From NCBI RefSeq assembly GCF_019457885.1, contig NZ_JAHZST010000009.1:124001-188000 (forward strand): a DNA stretch of 64,000 bases. The letters run 5' to 3'. The position numbers and the translations under genes are program-made. Shown here piece after piece: positions 26,517 through 35,701 of the stretch; position 1 is the stretch's first letter, and each line of letters starts with the position of its first letter. This DNA is from Shewanella nanhaiensis (GTDB lineage Bacteria; Pseudomonadota; Gammaproteobacteria; Enterobacterales; Shewanellaceae). Under the pieces are notes generated by a model. It made no database searches. It was not told the origin of the DNA and worked only from the letters and a program-made list of their open reading frames with translations.

Positions 26517-27731
26517 CTATTCGGCAATCCGCTCTAATCTAGCCATATAGAAACCATCAAAACCTGAGTCAGCAACACTAATGGTTTCATCTTCTAAGAA
26601 CGTAAAGTGCTCATTTTCAGCCAAAAACGCATCGACTTGGTCGCGGTTTTCCTCTGGCATAATTGAGCAGGTCGCGTAGATTAATATCCCGCCCACTTTC
26701 ACCATACGGCTATAACTTTGTAAAATATGCTTTTGCAGTTCAACCAAAACAGGCAGACGATCTGGCGTATCGCGCCATTTAGCATCAGGGTTACGCTTAA
26801 GCACCCCAAGTCCTGAGCAAGGAACATCAAGCAGCAATCTATCAGCGCTCAACTTCAAACGTTTTATCGTTTTGCTGCTGGCGATAATACGAGTTTCAAC
26901 ATTACTGGCATTTGCACGACGAGCACGCTGTTTAAGGTTGTCGAGTTTCCACTGCTCAACATCCATCGCCAGCAAACGACCTTTCCCTTTCATCTGAGCT
27001 GCAATTGAAAGGGTTTTTCCACCGGCACCGGCACATGCATCAATCACGCGCATGCCAGGTTTGGCATCAACAGCTGCCGCCACCAGTTGAGATCCAGCAT
27101 CTTGCTGCTCAAACCAACCTTTTTTGAAGCTCTCTGTACGAAATAGTGCAGAATCAGACACCACTTCTAAGGCAGTATCGACACCATCGACCTCGACTGT
27201 TTGCACCTGTTCATTTCGCAATTTCTTTGCAAGCTCTTCACGAGTACATTTTAAGATATTGGTACGAATAAAACGCTTAGGCTGAGCATTCAATGCTGCA
27301 CGCTCTTTAGCCCATGCATCTCCTAACTGAGCTTGTCCCATGGTATCTAACCATTCAGGACAACCATCCCAGAGCGCTGGTTGCAGCTTAGCTTCTTCAA
27401 GGCGGGCAAAATATTCAGCTTCAGCAAGAGGCAAAGAGTACTGCAGTTTTGGTAATTCAAGCTCATGAAACAGGTGCCAAGCATTCATCAAACGCGATCC
27501 CAAGCGTGAGATCTCCTCAGGCTTCACGTCAGATAGAAAACAATACAGGTTCAAACGACGTAAAATATCTCCGACTACCTTAGTAATACGAGCCTGCTCC
27601 GACGGTATAAGTTGAAGACCGGAGAAGTGAACAGAATAAGCTCTATCTAAAGGTTTACCTTCAGATAACACCATATCTAAAATACTGATAACTAATTCTG
27701 TTGAGCTAGGGGAAAGCGGAGAGTTAAGCAT
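26517..27731 (-). CDS. RsmB/Nop2-family rRNA cytosine-5 methyltransferase
   Basis: An S-adenosylmethionine-dependent RNA m5C methyltransferase of about 404 residues from the chosen ATG at 27731; the open frame extends to 27815. Motif I is DACAGAGGKTLS. Both family cysteines are present: LDVPCSGLGVLKRNPD (motif IV) and LIYATCSIMPEEN (motif VI, nucleophile). The N-terminal region resembles the NusB-like/RNA-binding part of RsmB. Which rRNA position it modifies cannot be decided from sequence alone. Confidence 0.87.
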   Translation of the reverse strand: MLNSPLSPSSTELVISILDMVLSEGKPLDRAYSVHFSGLQLIPSEQARITKVVGDILRRLNLYCFLSDVKPEEISRLGSRLMNAWHLFHELELPKLQYSLPLAEAEYFARLEEAKLQPALWDGCPEWLDTMGQAQLGDAWAKERAALNAQPKRFIRTNILKCTREELAKKLRNEQVQTVEVDGVDTALEVVSDSALFRTESFKKGWFEQQDAGSQLVAAAVDAKPGMRVIDACAGAGGKTLSIAAQMKGKGRLLAMDVEQWKLDNLKQRARRANASNVETRIIASSKTIKRLKLSADRLLLDVPCSGLGVLKRNPDAKWRDTPDRLPVLVELQKHILQSYSRMVKVGGILIYATCSIMPEENRDQVDAFLAENEHFTFLEDETISVADSGFDGFYMARLERIAE

Positions 27732-27852
27732 GATATTGCCTGTTGTAGATGCATAAGAGAAAACGTGAGGATAATAAGAGTTAAGCCTGCAATACGCAAG
27801 ATATCTCTCCTCCAAAGCACGATTATATATTCAGGACTTGCTCTGACAAATT

Positions 27853-27874
27853 CAAAAGCGGCCAACTGGCCGCT
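27853..27874 (-). terminator. Terminator after the sugar MFS gene
   Basis: Perfect 7-bp stem AGCGGCC/GGCCGCT with loop AACT (27857-27874). On the minus strand it is followed by TTTTG. It lies just beyond the stop of the FucP-like transporter gene and would end the alpha-glucosidase/transporter transcript. Confidence 0.7.
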
Positions 27875-27892
27875 AATACCAATCGGCAACGG

Positions 27893-29170
27893 CTAAATAC
27901 GAGAACCTTTAACACCATAAAATAGGATGAAAGCATAACAGAGGATAGGTAGGAAAAAAGCCTGCTGGATCCCGATAGCATCGGCCGTTATCCCCTGCAG
28001 TAGCGGCAAAATTGCGCCACCGACGATAGCCAAGCAGAGAATTCCAGAACCTTGTGATGTATGTGGTCCTAAATCTCGCAGTGCTAGGCTGAAGATGGTG
28101 GGAAACATAATTGAGTTAAATAAACCCACAGCTAAGATTGCCCACATTGCAAGACTACCGCTACTGAGCATGGCAACTGCAACCAAAATAGCGGCCATCG
28201 CCGCATTAAAGGCTAATACCTTTCCCGCTGCGACTTTTTGCATAACCGCAGAGCCGATAAAGCGCCCTACCATAGCCCCGCCCCAATAATAAGTAATAAG
28301 CTGGGCAGCTTCAGCCTCTTTTAATCCCCCAATGTGAGATTCACCTAGAAAGTTAACCAAAAAGCTGCCAATCGACACTTCTGCGCCTACATAGACAAAA
28401 ATGCCCACGGCGCCTAATACCAAATGTGTTGATTGCAGTGCACCTGTTCTCCCTTTATACGTGACTGTTTCACTGTTATTTGAATCTATGTGTGATCGAA
28501 TAACAGGTAGTTTTAGCTTGGCAAACACCAAAGCTAACATGGCCAACATGGCGGATAATAAAAGATAAGGCAGTTTAACCACCTCAGCCTCAGCTGAGTG
28601 AGCTAAAGCCGATGAGGCTTCTGTGGCTACCGATAAAATGAGCACAGCGCCGAAATAAGGAGCCACTGTCGTCCCCAATGCATTAAACGCTTGGGTTAAA
28701 TTTAAACGGCTAGATGCCGTCTCACTGCTACCTAACGCATTGACGTAAGGGTTAGCTGCCACCTGCAGTATTGTAATACCTGAAGCTAACACAAATAGTG
28801 CGCCAAGGAATAAGCCATAGGTTTCAAACTCTGCAGCGGGGTAAAACAGGGCGCAACCTAAACTTGCAATAATCAACCCAGTGACAATCCCCTTCTGATA
28901 GCCAAGTTTGTTAACTAATCGGCCCGCTGGAATAGACACTAAAAAATAAGCACCAAAGAAACAAAACTGGATTAACATCGCTTGGGTATAATTAAGGGAG
29001 AAGACGGCCTTAAGATGAGGAATAAGGATATCGTTTAAGCAGGTAATAAAGCCCCACATAAAAAACAGGGACGTTAGAGACACCAAAGCAAATCGATAAC
29101 TCCCTTCTGTACCTGCTTTATTGGCACTAGAGTCATCAAGTTGCGTGTTGTTGTTATAGAGTGAGGCCAT
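27893..29170 (-). CDS. FucP-family sugar:H+ symporter (MFS), probable glucose importer
   Basis: A 425-residue, 12-helix MFS protein of the FucP/glucose-galactose group. The N-terminal signature is [20 protein letters not shown], with [16 protein letters not shown] following. It lies 31 bases downstream of the alpha-glucosidase gene on the same strand. Because the regulon includes a surface or periplasmic glucoamylase that releases glucose, import of glucose is the natural assignment. That substrate is inferred from context, not from binding residues. Confidence 0.85.
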   Translation of the reverse strand: MASLYNNNTQLDDSSANKAGTEGSYRFALVSLTSLFFMWGFITCLNDILIPHLKAVFSLNYTQAMLIQFCFFGAYFLVSIPAGRLVNKLGYQKGIVTGLIIASLGCALFYPAAEFETYGLFLGALFVLASGITILQVAANPYVNALGSSETASSRLNLTQAFNALGTTVAPYFGAVLILSVATEASSALAHSAEAEVVKLPYLLLSAMLAMLALVFAKLKLPVIRSHIDSNNSETVTYKGRTGALQSTHLVLGAVGIFVYVGAEVSIGSFLVNFLGESHIGGLKEAEAAQLITYYWGGAMVGRFIGSAVMQKVAAGKVLAFNAAMAAILVAVAMLSSGSLAMWAILAVGLFNSIMFPTIFSLALRDLGPHTSQGSGILCLAIVGGAILPLLQGITADAIGIQQAFFLPILCYAFILFYGVKGSRI

Positions 29171-29201
29171 TATTATCTTCCAATTTTATTATCAATTTAT
29201 T

Positions 29202-30851
29202 TCACGTTAATACGCCATAGAAGCTTGAGTAAGCGGGCAACAGAAGACCATCTTCTAGCAATCGGCCAGTCAATAACCCATGGCCACTCAGAACCTCAAG
29301 TTTCTCCGCCTCGACTTCACCACTCAGGCTAAACCTATATTCAGTGCGCTTATCGCTAAGGTTGAAACAGATAAAATAGCGAATACCGTCAGCTTCACGA
29401 ATAAAAGCGAGAATGGACTCAGGTGCATCAATAAATTTGATCTCACCTTGAATAAGTGGCGTATGTTCACGTCGCCACAGCAGAAACTGTCGATATGCAT
29501 TGAGTACTGAATCCTCATTAGACTCCTGTATCGCTACTGATGCTGACAAATGCTCTTTAGCGACAGGAAGCCAAGGCCCTCCATCACTGAAACCTGCCCC
29601 CTTATCGCTATCGGTCCAAGGTAGTGGAGTGCGGCATCCATCCCTCCCCTTAAACTTGGGCCAAAAAGCGATACCAAAAGGGTCTTGTAACTGCTCAAAA
29701 TCAATCGAAGCCTCGGTTAGCCCCAGCTCCTCTCCCTGATAAGTGCAGACACTGCCACGTAGAGAACAGAGCATGGCAGTTAACATCTTCACCAAATTGG
29801 GGTCGCTACAGTTTCGTCCCCAGCGTGTTGCCACACGCTGCACATCATGATTTCCAATGGCCCAACAGGGCCATCCATCGCCAATGCTAGCCTCTAATGC
29901 TTCGACGGTTTGTCTTATGTAGGCAGCACTAAAATCTTCGGTCAGTAGCTCAAAGCTATAGGCCATATGCAATCGCCCCTCACCTTGGGTGTATTGAGCC
30001 ATCGTAGAGAGCGAATCTTCTGAGGAGACTTCACCTAAGGTCATAGCGCCTGGATATCTATCCACTAATGCCCTTAGCTCCTCAATAAACCCTAAGGTTT
30101 GTGGGCGGGTATTGTTGAAGTAGTGATATTGGTATGCATAAGGGTTGTCCTCACTAAAACCTCGGCCTTGGCGCTTATTTTTTGTCTTAGGCGGATTGTC
30201 TCTGAGCTGTTCATCGTGATAACAAAAAGTGATCGCATCTAACCGAAAACCATCGACTCCCTTTTTAAGCCAAAATTCAACATTATCGAGAACCGCTTGT
30301 CTTACCTCGGGATGATGGAAATTAAGATCAGGCTGACTCGTTAAAAAGTTATGCAGGTAATACTGCTGGCGCCTAGGTTCCCACTCCCAAGCACAACCAC
30401 CAAAAATAGCCAACCAGTTATTGGGCGCCGTCCCATCCTCTTTTGGCTCAGCCCATACATACCAATCACTTTTCGCGTTCGACTTGCTTTCACGACTATC
30501 GATAAACCACTGATGTTGATCTGATGTATGACTTAACACTTGATCGATCACCACCTTAATACCTAACGCATGCGCCTTATCAATCAGTTTATCGAAATCA
30601 TTCATCGTGCCGAACATGGGGTCTACATCACGATAGTCACTGATGTCATAACCAAAATCTTTCATTGGTGACTTAAAAAATGGAGAGATCCAAATAGCAT
30701 CCACATTCAGGCTGGCGATATAATCAAGTTTTTGAATTATACCCTGTAGATCACCAATACCGTCTCCGTTGGTATCAAGCAGACTACGTGGGTAGATCTG
30801 ATAGATCACCGCACCGCGCCACCAAGAAAGCTGAGTCGAAACCTGAGTCAT
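29202..30851 (-). CDS. Cytoplasmic GH13 alpha-glucosidase
   Basis: A 549-residue GH13 enzyme starting at the ATG at 30851, which is preceded by AGGGGCGG; the open frame reaches 30890. The opening RGAVIYQIYPRSLLDTNGDG is typical of alpha-glucosidases and oligo-glucosidases. Catalytic residues are visible: nucleophile Asp in GVDGFRLDAITF, acid Glu in LGEVSSED, and transition-state Asp in AIGNHDVQRV. There is no signal peptide, so it acts in the cytoplasm on imported maltooligosaccharides. It is divergent from the TonB receptor and shares the operator-bearing intergenic region. Confidence 0.92.
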   Translation of the reverse strand: MTQVSTQLSWWRGAVIYQIYPRSLLDTNGDGIGDLQGIIQKLDYIASLNVDAIWISPFFKSPMKDFGYDISDYRDVDPMFGTMNDFDKLIDKAHALGIKVVIDQVLSHTSDQHQWFIDSRESKSNAKSDWYVWAEPKEDGTAPNNWLAIFGGCAWEWEPRRQQYYLHNFLTSQPDLNFHHPEVRQAVLDNVEFWLKKGVDGFRLDAITFCYHDEQLRDNPPKTKNKRQGRGFSEDNPYAYQYHYFNNTRPQTLGFIEELRALVDRYPGAMTLGEVSSEDSLSTMAQYTQGEGRLHMAYSFELLTEDFSAAYIRQTVEALEASIGDGWPCWAIGNHDVQRVATRWGRNCSDPNLVKMLTAMLCSLRGSVCTYQGEELGLTEASIDFEQLQDPFGIAFWPKFKGRDGCRTPLPWTDSDKGAGFSDGGPWLPVAKEHLSASVAIQESNEDSVLNAYRQFLLWRREHTPLIQGEIKFIDAPESILAFIREADGIRYFICFNLSDKRTEYRFSLSGEVEAEKLEVLSGHGLLTGRLLEDGLLLPAYSSFYGVLT

Positions 30852-30993
30852 TGCCGCCCCTAAAAAAATTGATAACCAACTTGAGCACAAAAACTCTAGC
30901 CAGTTGCACCCTTGTTATTATTCTGTAAAACACGAAAGTGCTTGTTCGAATGAGTTGAGCATACGTGATCTGGGAAATAGGGTTCAATATCTC

Positions 30994-31007
30994 TGCATAC
31001 GTATGCA
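30994..31007. promoter_or_regulatory. LacI-type operator 1 (perfect palindrome)
   Basis: TGCATACGTATGCA is a perfect 14-bp palindrome with the central CG typical of LacI-family sites. It lies 143 bases upstream of the alpha-glucosidase start and is the operator nearest that gene. Two 13/14 copies occur at 31145 and 44468. The likely ligand protein is the LacI-family regulator encoded at 53897-54919. Confidence 0.75.
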
Positions 31008-31132
31008 TAACTACCAAGCTAAACAAGGCTAGTAAGACGAAGCAGTAAAACCATTTAAAAACAAAGACAAATATCTTTTTTGATTTAACTTTAATTGGGC
31101 TAAATATGGGCAAAAAACACCCATAACATCTC

Positions 31133-31162
31133 TTGCATATCTTTTGAATACGTATGCATAAT
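31133..31162 (+). promoter_or_regulatory. Probable promoter of the TonB-receptor operon
   Basis: TTGCAT (31133-31138) and CATAAT (31157-31162) are spaced by 18 bases and resemble sigma-70 -35 and -10 boxes. Operator 2 falls inside the spacer and runs into the -10 box, so a bound repressor would directly exclude RNA polymerase. The start codon is about 170 bases further on. Confidence 0.5.
31145..31158. promoter_or_regulatory. LacI-type operator 2
   Basis: TGAATACGTATGCA differs from the perfect palindrome at 30994 by a single base and is identical to the site at 44468. It overlaps the predicted promoter spacer of the TonB-receptor operon. Confidence 0.75.
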
Positions 31163-31336
31163 ATTGTCGTCCCCATTATCCCGAGAGTAGTATCGTCACT
31201 GAAATGCAACAAACCAAAAACAGATGCAACAATCAAGCAGCTCTAATTCACAACGACTCATTAAAACCTGTGTATTGCCGTGACTGCCCACAATAAAAAT
31301 AAGATAAGTAATCGAGTGAAATAAGGGGATAGATGG

Positions 31337-34063
31337 ATGATTCAATTTAAACCTAGCCTACTGACTTTAGCCTTAGTGGCCGCAGGTGCCAGTACGCAAG
31401 CCTACGCAGCAGAACCACTTTCGCAAACAGACCAAAATGCAGAAGAAGCGATCGAAGTGATTGAAGTGACGGGGATCAGACGCAGTCTCAAAGAGTCACA
31501 ATCACTAAAGATGTCATCCTCATCCATTGTTGAAGCGATATCAGCTGAAGATATAGGCAAGCTGCCAGATGTCAGTATTGCCGAATCATTAGCTAGACTT
31601 CCAGGTGTTGCCGCTCAGCGACTTGATGGTCGTGCCAATGTGATCTCAATTCGTGGACTCGGCCCAGACTTCACAACCGCAACCTTGAACGGACGTGAAC
31701 AGGCCTCAGTTAATGACAACCGTGGTGTAGAGTTCGATCAATACCCTTCAGAGTTATTAAATCGCGTGGTTGTTTATAAAACACCCGATGCCTCTGTCAT
31801 GGCTCAGGCTATTGGTGGCACAGTTGATATGCAAACCATCAGTCCACTAATCCATGGTGAGCAGACCATCGCCGTTTCTCTGCGCGGGGAGCAAAATGAT
31901 CTCGGTGCACTCAACAGTGACTCCACCGACAAAGGCTACCGCGGTAGCATCTCCTATGTGGATCAATTTGCCGATGACACCTTTGGAATCGCCTTAGGCT
32001 ATGCACGCATGCAATCACCTAACCAGGAGGAACGCTGGCAAGCTTGGGGTTACCCTGAGCTTGACTATAACCCAGACAACCCAAAAGTATTGGGCGGGGC
32101 AAAGCCTTTTGTGCGTTCAAGTGAGCTTGAGCGTGATGGTGTCTTAGCCGTATTTGAATATCAACCCAATGATACTTTTCACTCAGTACTCGATATCTAC
32201 TACACAAAATTCAATGATGAGCAGCGTCTTCGTGGCATTGAGATCCCTGGACAATGGGGCGCTGGATGGGGAAATGCTGGCATAACAGCCATAGAGAATA
32301 GCGATGGACTCGTGACAAATGGCACCATTAATGATGCCGCTGTTATTGTTCGAAACGATATTAATATTCGAGATGCCGACTCATTATCCATTGGCTGGAA
32401 TAATCAATTTACCATCAGTGAAAACTGGAGTGTCACAGCCGATGTCTCTATGTCACGTGCAAACAGAACCGACATTGGCATGGAGAGCTACAGCGGAACA
32501 GGTCGCGGAAATGGTAATGGTGTCACCGACACCTTAGGCTTTGCTTATAATGGCGAAGGCAGCTACAACTTTGCCCACAATTTGGATTACTCAAACCCAG
32601 ATCTTATCAAACTAGGTGGACCATTTAGCTGGGGAAACCCTATCGGTCCTGATAGCCAAGATGGCTTTATTAACAAGCCAGAGATAGAGGATGAACTAAA
32701 ATCCCTACGATTAAGCGCTGAGTATATCTTCGATGATGGCTTTGTCAGCAGTATCGAATTTGGCGTTAACCGTACCGATCGCGATAAGAGCAAGCGTGAC
32801 AACGGCTTCTACCTAACCTTAAAACAGTACCCAGATATGATACGCGTACCTGATCAGTATCTGCTTGCACCCACCTCCCTCGAGTTTTTCGGCATGGGTG
32901 ACATGCTAAGTTATGACTCATTGGCCTTCTATAATGACGGCAACTACATAGAAACCAATGCAGACACAGTTGATCTCAGCCGTGCAACCAACTCTTGGGA
33001 TGTCTCAGAGGAGGTCACGACCCTTTTTGTGATGGCGAATCTTGAGACAGAGTTGTTTGGTCTACCTGTTGTTGGTAATGTCGGTTTGCAATCGGTGCAC
33101 ACTGATCAAAGTTCAGAGGGAACGATCGCCACAGTTGACAGCGGAGAGGTGGTAAAAACACCAAATGCTGCTGGTGATACCTATACTGAATGGTTACCTA
33201 GCATGAACTTAAGTTTCGAAGTGGCGGAAGATCAGGTCCTTCGTGTTGCAGCAGCCAGAACCTTAACCCGTGCACGTATGGACAAGATGAATGCTAACGT
33301 CAACTTTAGCTATAATGCATCACCAACCGATGGCGTCAACTGGACTGGCGGTGCTGGTAATCCTTACCTCAAACCTTGGTTAGCGCGCCAGTATGATATC
33401 AGCTATGAGAACTATTTTAGCGATCAAGGCTACTTTGCCTTAGCTCTGTTCTACAAAGATCTTGAAAACTTTGTCTATGATCAGCACTCAAACTTTAATT
33501 TTGGTGAGATATTCCCAGATCAACCAGGCAACCCTATCGGTAATGTGACTCAACCTCAAAACGGCGAAGGTGGATACGTGCAAGGGATTGAGGCATCACT
33601 CTCTATTGATTTTGGGATGTTTGCCAATGCACTTGAAGGCTTTGGTACTATCTTAAGCGGCAGCTATACCGACAGCGAAGTGAAGGAAACACCGGACAGT
33701 GAACCAACCACCCTACCGGGTTTGTCTGAGAAAACCTTTAATGCAACGGTTTATTATGAAACCCGCGGCTTTGAAGCCCGCATCAGCTCTCGCTACCGCT
33801 CAGATTTCCTTGGAGAGGTAACGAAGATCAGTTTGCAACGTGAAAACGTGAATATTAAAGCTGAGACTGTCGTAGATGCTCAAATTGGCTATGACTTCTC
33901 TGAAAGTGGCATCGATGCGCTTTATGGGCTGTCGGTTCAATTGCAGGTGAATAACTTAACCAATGAACCTTTCACCTCCTATTTTGGTGATGACAAGCGT
34001 GAAGTGCGAGATTTCCAGAACTATGGTCGTAACTATATGTTAGGCCTTAATTACAAGTTCTAA
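31337..34063 (+). CDS. TonB-dependent outer-membrane receptor, probable maltodextrin importer
   Basis: A 908-residue outer-membrane receptor. The signal peptide ends QAYA (residue 24). A TonB-box-like IEVIEVTG near 43 precedes the plug domain (LPDVSIAESLARLPGVAAQR, ANVISIRGLGPDFT), and then a 22-strand barrel ends RNYMLGLNYKF. The barrel layout matches the large carbohydrate-type receptors of Caulobacter and Shewanella. It is first in an operon with a halogenase-like gene and two exported amylases, and its promoter carries an operator, so maltooligosaccharide uptake is the best assignment. Confidence 0.92.
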   Translation: MIQFKPSLLTLALVAAGASTQAYAAEPLSQTDQNAEEAIEVIEVTGIRRSLKESQSLKMSSSSIVEAISAEDIGKLPDVSIAESLARLPGVAAQRLDGRANVISIRGLGPDFTTATLNGREQASVNDNRGVEFDQYPSELLNRVVVYKTPDASVMAQAIGGTVDMQTISPLIHGEQTIAVSLRGEQNDLGALNSDSTDKGYRGSISYVDQFADDTFGIALGYARMQSPNQEERWQAWGYPELDYNPDNPKVLGGAKPFVRSSELERDGVLAVFEYQPNDTFHSVLDIYYTKFNDEQRLRGIEIPGQWGAGWGNAGITAIENSDGLVTNGTINDAAVIVRNDINIRDADSLSIGWNNQFTISENWSVTADVSMSRANRTDIGMESYSGTGRGNGNGVTDTLGFAYNGEGSYNFAHNLDYSNPDLIKLGGPFSWGNPIGPDSQDGFINKPEIEDELKSLRLSAEYIFDDGFVSSIEFGVNRTDRDKSKRDNGFYLTLKQYPDMIRVPDQYLLAPTSLEFFGMGDMLSYDSLAFYNDGNYIETNADTVDLSRATNSWDVSEEVTTLFVMANLETELFGLPVVGNVGLQSVHTDQSSEGTIATVDSGEVVKTPNAAGDTYTEWLPSMNLSFEVAEDQVLRVAAARTLTRARMDKMNANVNFSYNASPTDGVNWTGGAGNPYLKPWLARQYDISYENYFSDQGYFALALFYKDLENFVYDQHSNFNFGEIFPDQPGNPIGNVTQPQNGEGGYVQGIEASLSIDFGMFANALEGFGTILSGSYTDSEVKETPDSEPTTLPGLSEKTFNATVYYETRGFEARISSRYRSDFLGEVTKISLQRENVNIKAETVVDAQIGYDFSESGIDALYGLSVQLQVNNLTNEPFTSYFGDDKREVRDFQNYGRNYMLGLNYKF

Positions 34064-34074
34064 TCTCCCCTAAA

Positions 34075-34144
34075 CCTCTGTGGCTAGCCGTTCAAGCTCA
34101 AGTGTCTCTTTTTATCCGTGAGCATGAACAGTTAGTCACAGAGG
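34075..34144 (+). repeat. Long imperfect hairpin between TonB receptor and halogenase genes
   Basis: The left arm (34075-34100) and right arm (34119-34144) are 26 bases each. They pair almost throughout, with two G-U pairs and two mismatches, around an 18-base T-rich loop. No T run follows the right arm, so it is not a standard terminator. It ends 7 bases before the AAGGAG site of the next gene. It could protect the receptor mRNA 3' end, reduce downstream expression, or be a mobile palindromic element. Confidence 0.65.
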
Positions 34145-34162
34145 GATCATTAAGGAGCTGTG

Positions 34163-35671
34163 ATGCACTCACCCATAAAAAAGATAGTGATTGTCGGAGG
34201 AGGAACTGCAGGCTGGATGGCTGCGGCCATGTTGGTGAGGTTTTTAGGGAAGCAGCTCACAATCACTCAAATTGAATCCGATAAGATAGGAACGGTTGGT
34301 GTTGGTGAAGCGAGTATCCCTCCCCTAAAGATGTTCAACCAAGCATTGGGCATCGATGAACATGAATTTCTCAAAGCAACAAATGGGACTTACAAACTCG
34401 GAATAGAGTTCGATAACTGGGCCAAAGAGGGCGACAGCTACATGCATGCCTTCGGACCGTTAGGCAAAGATCTCGCACTTACCCCTTTTCATCACTATTA
34501 CCTTAATCACTACCTAAAAAGCGAGCATCAAATATCAGAGCAGTTAGGCAAATACTCACTTAACTACCTTAGCGCTAAAAAAAACAACTTCCAGCCTTTA
34601 GACACTATCGCTGGAATCGGTTTATCAGGGCTCACTTACGCCTATCATTTTGATGCTTCACTCTATGCTCAGTACCTCAAAAGTTACAGTAAACAAGCGG
34701 GTGTAGACTCGATTGAAGGCCTTGTGATCAACACAAACCTCAACTCAAGCAATGGCGCCATTGACTCTGTCACCTTAGCGAGCGGACAGACTATCGAAGG
34801 CGATCTGTTTATTGACTGCTCTGGGTTTAAAGGCTTACTTATAGAGCAAGCACTCAATAGCGGCTATGAAGATTGGCGTCACTGGCTCCCCTGCGACTCA
34901 GCCCTTGCTGTCGCAAGTGAGGCAAAAAAGCCTATCAGTCCCTATACCCGCTCAACTGCAAATGAAGCTGGCTGGCAATGGCGCATTCCTCTGCAGAGCA
35001 GAACAGGGAACGGAATTGTCTACAGCAGCCAATTTATCAGTGATGAGCAAGCCGAAAAGCTATTGCTTAAACAGTTAGATAGCAAACCACTCTCCCAGCC
35101 TCAAAAAATTAATTTTGTCACAGGAAGACGTAAACATCAGTGGCTAAAAAACTGTGTTTCACTTGGGCTTGCTAGTGGTTTTGTAGAGCCATTAGAGTCC
35201 ACCAGCCTACACTTAGTCCAGTCCGGTATTGTCAGACTACTCAAACTCTTTCCAAGCCAAGAGATGGAACAAGCAAACATTGACCAATACAACCAACAAT
35301 CTAAGCAGGAGTTTGAACAGATCCGTGATTTTATCATTTTGCATTATCGGTTAAGTGGTCAAAAACAGGCGCCTTTCTGGCTATACTGCCGCGAAATGGC
35401 AATTCCAAACTCACTGCAACAGAAACTTGACCTATTCAAAGCCTCTGGTGTTGTCTCTCGATATCAAGATGAACTGTTTACCGAAAACGCTTGGGTACAG
35501 GTGATGCTAGGGCAAAGGTTTACGCCTAATGCCTACTCAACACTGACAAAAAACATCAATACAACTCAGAATATTCAGTTTCTGAATGATCTACATAAAA
35601 TCTTCGACACGACAAGCTCAAAGCTAATGAGCCACGACAGTTACCTGACTCAATATTGCGGCTTAAAGTAA
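34163..35671 (+). CDS. Flavin-dependent tryptophan-halogenase family protein
   Basis: A roughly 502-residue protein of the tryptophan 7-halogenase/PrnA family. Visible features are the FAD-binding VGGGTAGWMAA near residues 10-20 and the family signature WxWxIP as GWQWRIP near 272. A conserved C-terminal SGFVEPLESTSLHLVQSG is also present. The ATG at 34163 sits 5 bases after AAGGAG; an overlapping GTG at 34160 is possible. Such genes recur beside TonB receptors for sugars, where no halogenated product is known. Its role in maltodextrin use is unexplained. Confidence 0.88.
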   Translation: MHSPIKKIVIVGGGTAGWMAAAMLVRFLGKQLTITQIESDKIGTVGVGEASIPPLKMFNQALGIDEHEFLKATNGTYKLGIEFDNWAKEGDSYMHAFGPLGKDLALTPFHHYYLNHYLKSEHQISEQLGKYSLNYLSAKKNNFQPLDTIAGIGLSGLTYAYHFDASLYAQYLKSYSKQAGVDSIEGLVINTNLNSSNGAIDSVTLASGQTIEGDLFIDCSGFKGLLIEQALNSGYEDWRHWLPCDSALAVASEAKKPISPYTRSTANEAGWQWRIPLQSRTGNGIVYSSQFISDEQAEKLLLKQLDSKPLSQPQKINFVTGRRKHQWLKNCVSLGLASGFVEPLESTSLHLVQSGIVRLLKLFPSQEMEQANIDQYNQQSKQEFEQIRDFIILHYRLSGQKQAPFWLYCREMAIPNSLQQKLDLFKASGVVSRYQDELFTENAWVQVMLGQRFTPNAYSTLTKNINTTQNIQFLNDLHKIFDTTSSKLMSHDSYLTQYCGLK

Positions 35672-35701
35672 CTTCTCTATCTTGCTAAAAAGGATCATTA
35701 A

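Larger units (their letters stand above)
30852..31336. other. Divergent control region of the maltodextrin locus
   Basis: About 485 bases between the alpha-glucosidase and TonB-receptor start codons. It holds two near-identical palindromic operators and at least one good promoter (listed separately). Short open frames on the minus strand here look like chance. The 170-base leader of the receptor gene contains nothing else I can name. Confidence 0.7.

Noticed and set aside
30784..31236. Minus-strand 150-codon frame in the maltodextrin control region
   Set aside because: It overlaps the alpha-glucosidase start, both operators and the promoter, has no family resemblance, and is Cys/Phe-rich as expected of chance AT-rich translation.
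34163..35671. Halogenase gene as evidence of a natural-product cluster
   Set aside because: No synthetase, polyketide synthase or tailoring genes are nearby, and every operon neighbour is a carbohydrate gene.
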